A stretch of 18,696 bases of DNA from Comamonadaceae bacterium (GTDB lineage Bacteria; Pseudomonadota; Gammaproteobacteria; Burkholderiales; Burkholderiaceae_C), in assembly GCA_947374505.1 (NCBI GenBank), contig CANCCE010000025.1, positions 1 to 18,696 on the forward strand, read 5' to 3'. The notes under the pieces were generated by a model that ran no database searches, was not told the origin of the DNA, and worked only from the letters and a program-made list of their open reading frames with translations. Below, piece by piece: positions 7,488-15,020 of this stretch (within the stretch, counting starts at the first letter, position 1; every line of letters begins with the position of its first letter). The position numbers were made by a program, and so were the translations under genes.

Positions 7488-8486
7488 ATGAACATTAATA
7501 GTAAACAAAATAATAGTATAATATCTTTTACAGCATTCAGTTTTAGTATTTTATTTTTAATACTTTCGTCCAAAAGTTTTGCGGCTGAAAAGTATCCATC
7601 AAAACCAGTAAAAATTATAGTTGGCTTTGCGGCTGCTGGACCCGTAGATAATTTATCTAGAATTATCGCCAGACGCTTAAGTGAGCGTTTAGGTCAGCCC
7701 TTCGTCATTGATAACCGTCCAGGTGCAAGCAGCATGATTGGGGCACAATTTGTTGCCAACTCAGAGCCGGATGGTTACACATTGCTAATGGTGGCATCTA
7801 CCCATGCCATTAATCCAAGCTTGTATAATAAGATTGCCTTCAATACCGAAAAAGACTTCATGCCGATTAGCTTGGTGGCAGAAAATCCTTTTGTGCTGGT
7901 TGTCCCGCAAAAATTGAAAATAAATTCACTTGCTGAGTTAATTGGCTTGGCAAAAACTGAATCTAAGCCACTCAATTATGCGTCTGCTGGCATTGGTGGT
8001 TTGCCACACTTATCTGCCGAATTATTTAAATTAGAGGCAGGGATTGATGCGAATCATATTCCCTATAAAGGTGCTGCACCCGCCTCGACTGATTTATTGG
8101 CTGGGCACGTCTCTTTCATGGTTAATAATATGCAATCGGCTTTACCATTCATTAAGGATGGTCGCTTGCGAGCGCTGGCAGTCACCTCGCCGGAACGACT
8201 CAGCGTACTGCCGAACGTTCCCACATTCAAAGAGTTGGGCTACAAAGGTCTACAGATTTCCGGCTGGTATGGATTACTAGCCCCTGCGGGTGTTCCTATC
8301 GAGATTGTTCAGATGCTCAATTTGCAGATCGCTCAGATATTAAAGGATAAGGATGTGATGGCTGAAATTAGGGCTGATGGTGCAGAGGTTAAGGGGAGCT
8401 CTTCAAAAGAGTTCACTGATCGAATACACGATGAAATAATAAAATGGTCCAGAATTGTAAAATTGTCGGGTGCGAGTGCGCAATAG
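7488..8486 (+). CDS. Bug-family (TctC-like) periplasmic solute-binding protein 1
   Basis: Bug proteins are extracytoplasmic receptors of tripartite tricarboxylate transporters or orphan sensors; known ligands are carboxylates, amino acids and nicotinate-like acids. The 332-residue protein has a signal peptide (h-region about 11-28, likely cut after Ala32 in SFA-AEK). Family blocks follow: YPSKPVKIIVGF, AGPVDNLSR in place of the usual GGPTD-type loop, GQPFVIDNRPGA, PDGYTLLM, HIPYKGAAPASTDLLAGH, PNVPTFKELGY and GWYGLLAPAGVP. No TctA or TctB gene accompanies it, so the ligand and partner are unknown. It is AT-rich (line 7501-7560 is 10/60 G+C) unlike mutY. No strong ribosome binding site precedes the ATG. 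The stop is 2 nt before the following hydrolase start, implying coupling. It is homologous to but clearly diverged from the second Bug protein downstream. Confidence 0.93.
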   Translation: MNINSKQNNSIISFTAFSFSILFLILSSKSFAAEKYPSKPVKIIVGFAAAGPVDNLSRIIARRLSERLGQPFVIDNRPGASSMIGAQFVANSEPDGYTLLMVASTHAINPSLYNKIAFNTEKDFMPISLVAENPFVLVVPQKLKINSLAELIGLAKTESKPLNYASAGIGGLPHLSAELFKLEAGIDANHIPYKGAAPASTDLLAGHVSFMVNNMQSALPFIKDGRLRALAVTSPERLSVLPNVPTFKELGYKGLQISGWYGLLAPAGVPIEIVQMLNLQIAQILKDKDVMAEIRADGAEVKGSSSKEFTDRIHDEIIKWSRIVKLSGASAQ

Positions 8487-8488
8487 TC

Positions 8489-9289
8489 ATGAGTCATGAA
8501 TTGATTGAAGTAAGCCCTGGCGTAAATTTATTTTGCCAGGTAGATGACTTTACAGATCCGTGGATAGATAAACCAACGATTATCATGGTTCATGGCTTTG
8601 CCGAGAGTTCACTTGCTTGGTATTCCTGGGTCCCTTTCTTAGCCAGAAATTATCGAGTCATTCGGTTTGACATGAGGGGTTATGGTCAATCAACGCCGAT
8701 GTCTGAGGACTTTATTTGGACGATGGATTGTTTGCTGGATGATATATCCGCTATCGCAAGCCATTACGGGTTGGACAGGTTTCATTTAATAGGTGCAAAG
8801 AGTGGTGGTTCACTAGTATTGCAATATGCCGCAAAATTTCCTGAAAAAATAATTTCCATTATTTCGGTTACGCCGCCCGTGGTTGGCGCAAAAGCTGTCC
8901 CCAATTGGCTTAAAAAAATACGCGAAGAGGGTGTCAAGGCTTGGGCAAAAGCCACAATGCCCGGTCGGTTAGGGAGTGGCGTGACTGAAAAAGAGATTGA
9001 TTGGTGGGTAGAGCACGTGCAGGGATTAACGCCGAAGTCAACTTTGATAGGTTATTTAAACTGGGTCCCGAAACTTGATTTAAGGGAAGAAGTTTTAAAG
9101 GTCATTTGCCCGACTTTAATTATTACAACTTCAGGCAGTGGCTTGCGCACAGTTCAAAGTGTAAAAGAATGGCAAACTCAAATGCATCAATCTAGTTTGC
9201 TTGTCATTGAGGGAGATGCATGGCATGCCGCTGCAGCTTATCCCGATCAATGTGCAGAGGCTGCAAAAGATTTTTTAAAACAGCATTAG
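8489..9289 (+). CDS. alpha/beta hydrolase-fold protein with Lys at the nucleophile position
   Basis: The 266-residue cytoplasmic protein has an alpha/beta hydrolase layout: oxyanion-region VHGF (34-37), RFDMRGYGQS (59-68), a nucleophile elbow at 102-107, and His246 (GDAWH) near the C-terminus. The elbow reads GAKSGG, so the residue aligned with the usual Ser is Lys104. Ser105 could instead act in an A-x-S-x-G elbow. The usual acid after strand 7 is not seen: the segment is CPTLIITTSGSGLR. It may be a non-canonical enzyme, a decarboxylase/lyase-like variant, or a binding protein. The substrate is unknown; a small acid delivered by the adjacent Bug receptor is only inference. I chose the ATG at 8489, 2 nt past the Bug stop, over an ATG at 8444 that would overlap Bug and add 15 atypical Cys-containing residues. 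Confidence 0.85.
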   Translation: MSHELIEVSPGVNLFCQVDDFTDPWIDKPTIIMVHGFAESSLAWYSWVPFLARNYRVIRFDMRGYGQSTPMSEDFIWTMDCLLDDISAIASHYGLDRFHLIGAKSGGSLVLQYAAKFPEKIISIISVTPPVVGAKAVPNWLKKIREEGVKAWAKATMPGRLGSGVTEKEIDWWVEHVQGLTPKSTLIGYLNWVPKLDLREEVLKVICPTLIITTSGSGLRTVQSVKEWQTQMHQSSLLVIEGDAWHAAAAYPDQCAEAAKDFLKQH

Positions 9290-9316
9290 ATTCAATAAGT
9301 AAATATAGGAGTACTG

Positions 9317-10285
9317 ATGAATTTTCTGAAAATATTCTCCCTGATAATAATTGTATTGAATTTAAATTGTTCGGCTAAGGCGCAAGATAATTACCCGCAA
9401 AGAGCAATCAAGATTATTGTCCCTTTTACACCCGGCGGTGTGACAGATATTTTGGCGAGGGATATATCAAAATATTTAAATCAAAGGCTTGGGCAGCCTG
9501 TCATTGTCGAGAATCGTGGAGGCGCCAATGGAAATATTGGTGCTTCGATGGCTGCCAAATCAAAGCCTGATGGATATACGTTACTCATTGCACCGGCAAA
9601 TATAGCCATTAGTGCTGCATTGTATAAAAATCTGAACTATGACTTGTTTAAAGATTTGCAGCCGATTACTATTTTGGCAACAGGACCTTATATTCTGACA
9701 GTCCCGGCGAAATCTCCAGCAAACCAATTGTCGCAGTTGATACAAATGGCCAAAAATAAACCCGGGGAGTTGGCAATGGCTTCTTCCGGTATGGGGAGTG
9801 CGGGTCACTTGGCAGGGGAGTTGCTACAGATTAATTCTGGTGTGCGTTTAACTCACATACCGTATAAAGGACAGTCGGATGCGATGGTTGACTTAATTGG
9901 AGGCCATGCGGCATTATTTTTTGCGACAGTCGCGGTTGTCAATCCTCACCTGCATGATGGAAAAATAAAGATTTTGGCAGTCACGACAAAAAATCGTTCC
10001 CCACTTTTGCCTCAAGTCCCAACGATTTCTGAGTTAGGGTATCCAGGATTCAATATTGGTGCCTGGCATGGTTTGTTTGTGCCAAATGGCGTACCCAAGG
10101 AAATTGTGACACTATTGCATCAGGAGATTACTCGTTACTTCACCGATGTAGATATTCAGAAGAAGTATGCAGTGCAGGGTTTGCAGCTGGTAACCAATAA
10201 TCCTGAAGATTTCACGAAGTTTTTACGTGCTGAAGTCTTGGAGTATGACAGAGCTATTAAAAAAGCTGATATTCAAGAAAATTAA
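9317..10285 (+). CDS. Bug-family (TctC-like) periplasmic solute-binding protein 2
   Basis: This is the second receptor of the same family in the cassette, with 322 residues. It has a signal peptide with hydrophobic core about 4-17 and likely cleavage AKA-QD after Ala22; Cys18 does not sit in a normal lipobox. Family blocks are RAIKIIVPFTPGGVTDILAR (the loop closer to consensus than in the first copy), GQPVIVENRGGANGNIGA, PDGYTLLI, HIPYKGQSDAMVDLIGGH, LPQVPTISELGYPG and VPNGVPKEI. A clear ribosome binding site, TAGGAGT (9306-9312), precedes the ATG, the best in the cassette. It lies 27 nt after the first hydrolase and 17 nt before the second, so all four genes probably share an mRNA. Composition is AT-rich (line 9361-9420 is 22/60 G+C). 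No permease is nearby; the ligand is unknown. Confidence 0.93.
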   Translation: MNFLKIFSLIIIVLNLNCSAKAQDNYPQRAIKIIVPFTPGGVTDILARDISKYLNQRLGQPVIVENRGGANGNIGASMAAKSKPDGYTLLIAPANIAISAALYKNLNYDLFKDLQPITILATGPYILTVPAKSPANQLSQLIQMAKNKPGELAMASSGMGSAGHLAGELLQINSGVRLTHIPYKGQSDAMVDLIGGHAALFFATVAVVNPHLHDGKIKILAVTTKNRSPLLPQVPTISELGYPGFNIGAWHGLFVPNGVPKEIVTLLHQEITRYFTDVDIQKKYAVQGLQLVTNNPEDFTKFLRAEVLEYDRAIKKADIQEN

Positions 10286-10302
10286 TTTTGAGGTTTATTT
10301 GT

Positions 10303-11136
10303 ATGTCAGTTAAATTTAATCAGATGCCGGTAGATGACTTGATGGTTCAATATGAATTGGCTAACTATATAGAACCTTGGCGTAAAGAGCCCCCTGAAAC
10401 TTTTTTCTTGTATCATGGATATGCTAGAAATATGCTTTTTTGGCAGAAATGGTTGCCTTTGTTGTCTGGTGATTATCAGGTTTTAAGAGCTGATGCAAGA
10501 GGTTGCGGGGGGACGAAGCAACCAGACGGTGGGAAAGATTTTACTTTTGCGCAATTAGCCTCCGATGCGATTGGGTTAATGGATCGTTGCGGCCTTGAAA
10601 GAGTCCATTGGGTAGGGGAGTCATCTGGCGGAATTGTTGGATTAGCCGTTGCTTTGCAGTACCCCGATCGTTTGCATTCGTTAACCCTCTGCGATACACC
10701 ATTTAAGAGACCAAGTCACATCGCTTCTACTTATGTTTTGGGTGAGGTGGACAGAGAGGCTGCATTCAAAAAGCATGGCGTTGGGGGCTGGTGTCGACAA
10801 ACTCTTAAATATCGTTTAGACACAAATCGTGCCTCTGAAGAATTGTGCGAATGGTATATATCGCAGATGGATCAAATCCCAATCCCGATTGCCGTTGAGA
10901 TTGAAAAGATGATTGGTGCAGGAAATCTATGGAGCCAGTTACCCCATGTGAAGGTGCCAACCTTGATCATGGCCGGTGAACAGAGTCAGATTGCAAATGA
11001 GGACATGCGTTCTGAAATGAAAAAACAAATGCCTTTTGCGAAGTTAGTGACATTCAGTGGTTGCGGGCATGGAATTCACTTAATTGAGCCAAAGCGATGC
11101 GTTGATGAAATTAAATTATTTATTGATTCAATTTGA
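10303..11136 (+). CDS. alpha/beta hydrolase with canonical Ser elbow
   Basis: The 277-residue protein is a predicted cytoplasmic hydrolase related to enol-lactonase and ester or C-C hydrolase families. It shows YHGY (37-40) at the oxyanion region, RADARGCGGT (62-71), the elbow VGESSGG with nucleophile Ser107, LCDTPF (129-134) and a C-terminal GCGH with His256. The usual Asp after strand 7 is not obvious (MAGEQSQIA); Asp131 after strand 6 or Glu226 could serve. A gapless 25-residue match of the elbow region to the first hydrolase shows common ancestry, with low overall similarity. The ATG at 10303 follows GAGG at 10290-10293; a TTG at 10288 is less likely. The gene closes the cassette and converges with fsr. 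Its substrate is unknown, perhaps an ester or amide of the acid bound by the preceding receptor. Confidence 0.9.
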   Translation: MSVKFNQMPVDDLMVQYELANYIEPWRKEPPETFFLYHGYARNMLFWQKWLPLLSGDYQVLRADARGCGGTKQPDGGKDFTFAQLASDAIGLMDRCGLERVHWVGESSGGIVGLAVALQYPDRLHSLTLCDTPFKRPSHIASTYVLGEVDREAAFKKHGVGGWCRQTLKYRLDTNRASEELCEWYISQMDQIPIPIAVEIEKMIGAGNLWSQLPHVKVPTLIMAGEQSQIANEDMRSEMKKQMPFAKLVTFSGCGHGIHLIEPKRCVDEIKLFIDSI

Positions 11137-11150
11137 ATTTATTTGAATCA
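11124..11150. repeat. AT-rich 8-bp inverted repeat at the cassette's right end
   Basis: TGATTCAA (11124-11131) and TTGAATCA (11143-11150) are perfect inverted copies around an 11-nt spacer that includes the stop codon of the second hydrolase. The stem is weak and no T run follows, so it may be a poor terminator or chance in AT-rich DNA. The rest of the 84-nt convergent gap shows nothing else. Confidence 0.35.
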
Positions 11151-11220
11151 GTTACTTCTATAGATCTGCACCACTGCACAGTATCCGAATAGGCCGAGAG
11201 CTTGTTTTCAGGGCTTGGAC

Positions 11221-12468
11221 TCAAGCGTTTGATTTGGCAGCGTTGAGATTGGGCAGAAACCAAGCGACCAGGCCAAGCGCCGGCAGGTAGGAGCAGAGCC
11301 TGTAAATAAACGCAATGCCCTGTGAGTCGGCGATGTGCCCCAAGATGGCCGCACCGAGTCCACCGAGGCCAAACGCCAATCCAAAAAACATCCCTGATAC
11401 CAGGCCGACGCGACCCGGTATCAGCTCATGGGCAAACACCAAGATAGCCGGAAAGGCCGAAGCCATCAGCATGCCGATGATGATCGTGAGGACACCCGTC
11501 CAAAACAGGTCCGCATACGGCAGCGCCAGCGTAAAAGGCAGGGCGCCCAAAATAGAAATCCAGATCATGGGCCGGCGACCTATCCGGTCGGTCAAGGCGC
11601 CACCAACCAGCGTTCCCACGGCGATCGAGGCCATGAAAATAAACAGCTGTATCTGCGCTGCTTGTATCGGTAGATTGAAGCGTTCAATCAGATAAAAGGT
11701 GAAGAAGGAGGTCAGGCTAGAGCTGTAGACGTTCTTGGAAAACAGCAACAGCATCAGTACGCAGACCAAGAACAAGACGCGCGCGCGCGATAAGTTATGG
11801 GTTGGGGTTGTTGTGCGTGCTGCCGCATGACCGGGACGCGAGCGGGCGCTGTACCACAGGCCAATGCGGGTCAATAAGCCCACTCCCGCGAGCGCAGCGA
11901 GCGAGATCCAAGCGATGGCACCTTGACCCCGCGGCAGGACAATAAAGGCGGCCAACAGTGGACCGACTGCCTGCCCGACGTTGCCGCCGACTTGAAATAA
12001 AGCCTGCGCGGTGCCATAACGACCCCCGGATGCCATGCGTGCAACGCGAGACGCCTCTGGGTGAAAAATGGCAGAGCCTGTGCCCACCAACGCCGCCGCA
12101 AACAGAATCGCTTGATAGTTATGCGCAACCGACAGCAGCAGCAGTCCGACCAGCGTCGAGCACATGCCGAGTGCCAGTGAAAACGGTTGGGGGCGTTTGT
12201 CGGTGTAATAACCGATGGTTGGCTGCAACAGCGACGCTGTCAATTGAAAGGCCAGTGTGATGATGCCGATCTGACCAAAGTCCAGGTGGAATTCCTGCTT
12301 GAACAAAGGATACAAGGCCGGAATCAGGGATTGAATGAGGTCATTCAACAGGTGACAAAAGCTCAGTGAGATCAGGACCGGTATGGCCGCCGCCTGTGCC
12401 GTCAGGCAGTTTTCAGGTGCGGCCGTTGTGCCACTGCGGGGAACTATTGAAATCGCTGGATTGTTCAT
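11221..12468 (-). CDS. fsr: MFS efflux transporter, fosmidomycin-resistance (Fsr) family
   Basis: This inner-membrane drug:proton exporter of 415 residues has about 12 hydrophobic helices. It closely resembles E. coli Fsr in the N-terminal half: LSFCHLLNDLIQSLIPALYPL, then GIITLAFQLTASLLQPTIGYYTDKR, then LVGTGSAIFHPEASRVARMASGGR. The MFS loop GGALTDRIGRRP lies at the start of the second half. Fosmidomycin inhibits IspC of the MEP pathway, so the protein could export that or another compound; the natural substrate is unknown. The ATG at 12468 lies 3 nt after the rapZ stop with no strong ribosome binding site, suggesting translational coupling with rapZ. Unlike the four-gene cassette it converges with, its composition is GC-rich like the housekeeping genes, so it belongs to the rapZ operon rather than the cassette. 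Confidence 0.92.
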   Translation of the reverse strand: MNNPAISIVPRSGTTAAPENCLTAQAAAIPVLISLSFCHLLNDLIQSLIPALYPLFKQEFHLDFGQIGIITLAFQLTASLLQPTIGYYTDKRPQPFSLALGMCSTLVGLLLLSVAHNYQAILFAAALVGTGSAIFHPEASRVARMASGGRYGTAQALFQVGGNVGQAVGPLLAAFIVLPRGQGAIAWISLAALAGVGLLTRIGLWYSARSRPGHAAARTTTPTHNLSRARVLFLVCVLMLLLFSKNVYSSSLTSFFTFYLIERFNLPIQAAQIQLFIFMASIAVGTLVGGALTDRIGRRPMIWISILGALPFTLALPYADLFWTGVLTIIIGMLMASAFPAILVFAHELIPGRVGLVSGMFFGLAFGLGGLGAAILGHIADSQGIAFIYRLCSYLPALGLVAWFLPNLNAAKSNA

Positions 12469-12471
12469 GTT

Positions 12472-13377
12472 TTACGCTCTGTCAGTGACGCGCAAGGCGT
12501 CGAGTTCGCGGTGCCGTTTCAGTGTTTGCCAGTGCCGGCTGAAAGCCAGCGTCAGCGCTTCCACCAGGTACACCGACCGGTGTTGGCCACCGGTACAGCC
12601 AATGGCCACCGTGACATAGCTCCGGTGGTCACGGACCAGCGCCTGCAACCAACGCTGGATGAATTGCTCAATGCTGGTGAACATCTCAGCCACTTCAGGG
12701 TGCGACCGCAGGTAGTCGGCGACGGGTTGATCACGGCCGGTGAGGTCGCGCAATTCGCTTTCGTAATGCGGATTTGGCAGCATCCGAACGTCAAAAACAA
12801 AGTCTGCGTCCAGCGGCACCCCACGCTTGAAGGCGAAGGATTCAAAGACCAGCGTGAGGCGGTCGGCAGGCGCAGATATCAGCGTCTTCACGTAAGCCTG
12901 TAGCTGCGACGATCGAATGATGCTGGTGTCCATCACCAGCGCCTGTTCACGCATGTCACTGAGTAATTCGCGTTCGAGTTCAATCGCCTCGACCAGCGCC
13001 CGGTGCTGATCTGCAACGCCCACGCGTGACAGCGGATGCATGCGCCGTGTTTCTGAGAAACGGCGCACCAGTGTGTCGGTGCTGGCATCTAAAAAAATAG
13101 ATTTGACGGCAATGCCTTGCTCGCGAAGTGCACGCAGCTGCTGCGGCACTTGCGGCAGCGAAGCGGCGCTGCGAACATCCATGGCGATAGCCACGCGGCT
13201 CGCGCCATGCTTGAGTTCAAGCGCTACAAAGCTGTTCAGCAATTCGGGCGGCAGATTGTCGACGCAGTAGTAGCCGGCGTCTTCAAGCGCGTTCAGCGCC
13301 ACTGACTTGCCGGAGCCGGACATGCCGGTGATCAGCACCATCTCCATGGCTTGTGTGTTGCTTGTGTCGGTGTTCAT
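12472..13377 (-). CDS. rapZ: RNase adapter protein / nucleotide-binding protein RapZ
   Basis: In E. coli RapZ binds the sRNA GlmZ and brings it to RNase E, controlling glucosamine-6-phosphate synthase; in other bacteria the role is less defined. The 301-residue protein has a Walker A GMSGSGKS (18-25), ALEDAGYYCVDNLPPELL, a Walker B-like IAMDVRSA, the block FVFDVRMLPNPHYE, and the conserved C-terminal GCTGGQHRSVYLVE (from 260). The ATG at 13377 overlaps the recN stop in an ATGA arrangement, which supports this start over a Met ten codons later. It is followed 3 nt later by fsr. No GlmZ-like RNA was recognised here, so the sRNA role is by family only. Confidence 0.95.
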   Translation of the reverse strand: MNTDTSNTQAMEMVLITGMSGSGKSVALNALEDAGYYCVDNLPPELLNSFVALELKHGASRVAIAMDVRSAASLPQVPQQLRALREQGIAVKSIFLDASTDTLVRRFSETRRMHPLSRVGVADQHRALVEAIELERELLSDMREQALVMDTSIIRSSQLQAYVKTLISAPADRLTLVFESFAFKRGVPLDADFVFDVRMLPNPHYESELRDLTGRDQPVADYLRSHPEVAEMFTSIEQFIQRWLQALVRDHRSYVTVAIGCTGGQHRSVYLVEALTLAFSRHWQTLKRHRELDALRVTDRA

Positions 13378-15017
13378 GGGTCGAGCATTTCTTTAGCGTG
13401 GGCCAGGGTGGTGCCGGAGAGTTTTTCGCCGCCCAGCATGCGGGCAATTTCGGCGACCCGTTGATCGCTGTCGACGGCGCTCACGCTGCTGGCGGTGCCA
13501 GTCTTGTCGCTGCGTTTGGCCACCACCAGGTGCTGGTCGGCACAAGCAGCGACTTGCGGCAGGTGGGTGACGGCCATCACCTGACGGTCTATGCCGAGCT
13601 GCTTCATGAGTTTGCCGACGGTTTCTGCCACCGCACCGCCAACGCCAGAATCAACCTCGTCAAAAATCAGCGTTTCGGCCTGACCGAGTTGGCTGGTGGT
13701 GACCGCAATCGCCAGCGCGATGCGCGACAGTTCGCCGCCCGAGGCGACTTTACCAACCGGACGTGGCGTGCTGCCGCTGTGGCCTGCGACTAAAAATTCA
13801 GCTTGTTCCAGCCCGTGGGCTGCGGCTTGTTCCAGCTTGCTGAGCATGACTTGAAATTGGCCACCCTGCATGCCCAAGCCTTGCATGGCTGCGGTGATGG
13901 CTTTGCCCAGTGCTGGTGCTGCTTTGGTGCGCGCAGCAGAGATGATTTTGGCTTCTGTCTGATAGGCTGTTTGCGCGACGTTGACCGCACGCTCGAGCGC
14001 GGTCAAATCGGTGGCGGCATCCAGCTTTCGCAACTCTTGCCGCCAGCTGTCCAGTAATTCGGGCAACTCGGCTGGTGGGCGTTTGTAGCGGCGCGCCAAG
14101 CTGACCCAGCTGGCGAGTCGTTCATCCAATGCGTTCAGACGCTGCGGCTCCAGTTCGGAGTGTCGGGCGTAGCCATTCAGGGTGTGCACGGCATCTTCAG
14201 CTTGTGCCAAGGCACTGTGAAGAACTTCCAGCGGGCCGTCGAATTGCGGCTCAATGTGCGCTTGCGCTTGCAATGCCGATATGGCCCGGCCCAGCTGGCT
14301 TGTCGCGCTGTCGTCGACGTCTTGCAAGGCATGCAGCCCAGCTTCAACAGCGTCCCGCAAGGCCTGCGCGTTCGACAGGCGGCTGTGCTGCGTGTTGAGC
14401 TCATCCCACTCGTCGGCACCAGGCGCCAGTTTGTCGAGCTCGCTAATTTGCCAGGCTAGCCGTTCTTGTTCGCGTTGCAGACTGTCTTGTGCGCTGCGGG
14501 CTTCGGCCAGTGTTTTTTGGGCAGCGCGCCACGCTTGCCAGCAGGGATTTAATTTGTTCAGGGCGACGCCTGCGTAGGCGTCCAGCAAGCCGCGCACCGA
14601 GTCCGGGCGGGTCAGGCTTTGCCAGGCGTGCTGGCCGTGAATGTCCACCAGCAGGTCGGCGATTTCTTTCAGCTGCGTGGCGGTCGCCGGGCTGCCATTG
14701 ATCCATGCACGGCTTTTGCCCTGTGCATCAATCGTGCGCCGTAGCAGCAAGTCGTCCTCAATCGGCAGGCCTTTGTCTTCTAGCCACGTCAGCAGCGGCG
14801 CGGTGCCGCTGAACGTGGCACTGATCTCGCAGCGCTCTGCGCCTTCCCGCACCACCGCAGCATCAGCGCGGGCACCCAGCGCGAGTTGCAAGGCATCAAT
14901 CAAGATCGACTTACCGGCACCCGTTTCACCTGTGAGCACGGTGAAGCCGCTGGCAAGTTCAAGCTCCAATTCGCGAACAATCACAAAGTCCCGAAGGTAG
15001 ATGCGTTTGAGGCTCAT
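13374..15017 (-). CDS. recN: DNA repair protein RecN
   Basis: RecN is an SMC-like ATPase acting in double-strand break repair together with RecA. The 547-residue protein has the N-terminal half of an ABC ATPase with Walker A GETGAGKS (30-37), a long helical and presumably coiled-coil middle (about 150-370), then the signature ASGGELSRIALA (around 423-432) and Walker B LIFDEVDSGVGG (around 450-460). Length matches the family (E. coli 553). The ATG at 15017 is 3 nt after the nadK stop, and its own stop overlaps rapZ by 4 nt, so nadK-recN-rapZ-fsr is a tight operon. No LexA box was seen before it, and with such spacing any promoter would be inside nadK or upstream of it. Confidence 0.96.
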   Translation of the reverse strand: MSLKRIYLRDFVIVRELELELASGFTVLTGETGAGKSILIDALQLALGARADAAVVREGAERCEISATFSGTAPLLTWLEDKGLPIEDDLLLRRTIDAQGKSRAWINGSPATATQLKEIADLLVDIHGQHAWQSLTRPDSVRGLLDAYAGVALNKLNPCWQAWRAAQKTLAEARSAQDSLQREQERLAWQISELDKLAPGADEWDELNTQHSRLSNAQALRDAVEAGLHALQDVDDSATSQLGRAISALQAQAHIEPQFDGPLEVLHSALAQAEDAVHTLNGYARHSELEPQRLNALDERLASWVSLARRYKRPPAELPELLDSWRQELRKLDAATDLTALERAVNVAQTAYQTEAKIISAARTKAAPALGKAITAAMQGLGMQGGQFQVMLSKLEQAAAHGLEQAEFLVAGHSGSTPRPVGKVASGGELSRIALAIAVTTSQLGQAETLIFDEVDSGVGGAVAETVGKLMKQLGIDRQVMAVTHLPQVAACADQHLVVAKRSDKTGTASSVSAVDSDQRVAEIARMLGGEKLSGTTLAHAKEMLDP

Positions 15018-15020
15018 GGC

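Noticed and set aside
8444..8488. Earlier ATG for the first hydrolase
   Set aside because: It would overlap the Bug gene by 43 nt and add residues not typical of the family; the ATG at 8489 sits directly after the Bug stop.
7334..11220. Insertion sequence, integrase or attachment-site repeats bounding the AT-rich cassette
   Set aside because: I compared both flanks by eye and found no shared direct repeat, terminal inverted repeat pair or transposase frame.
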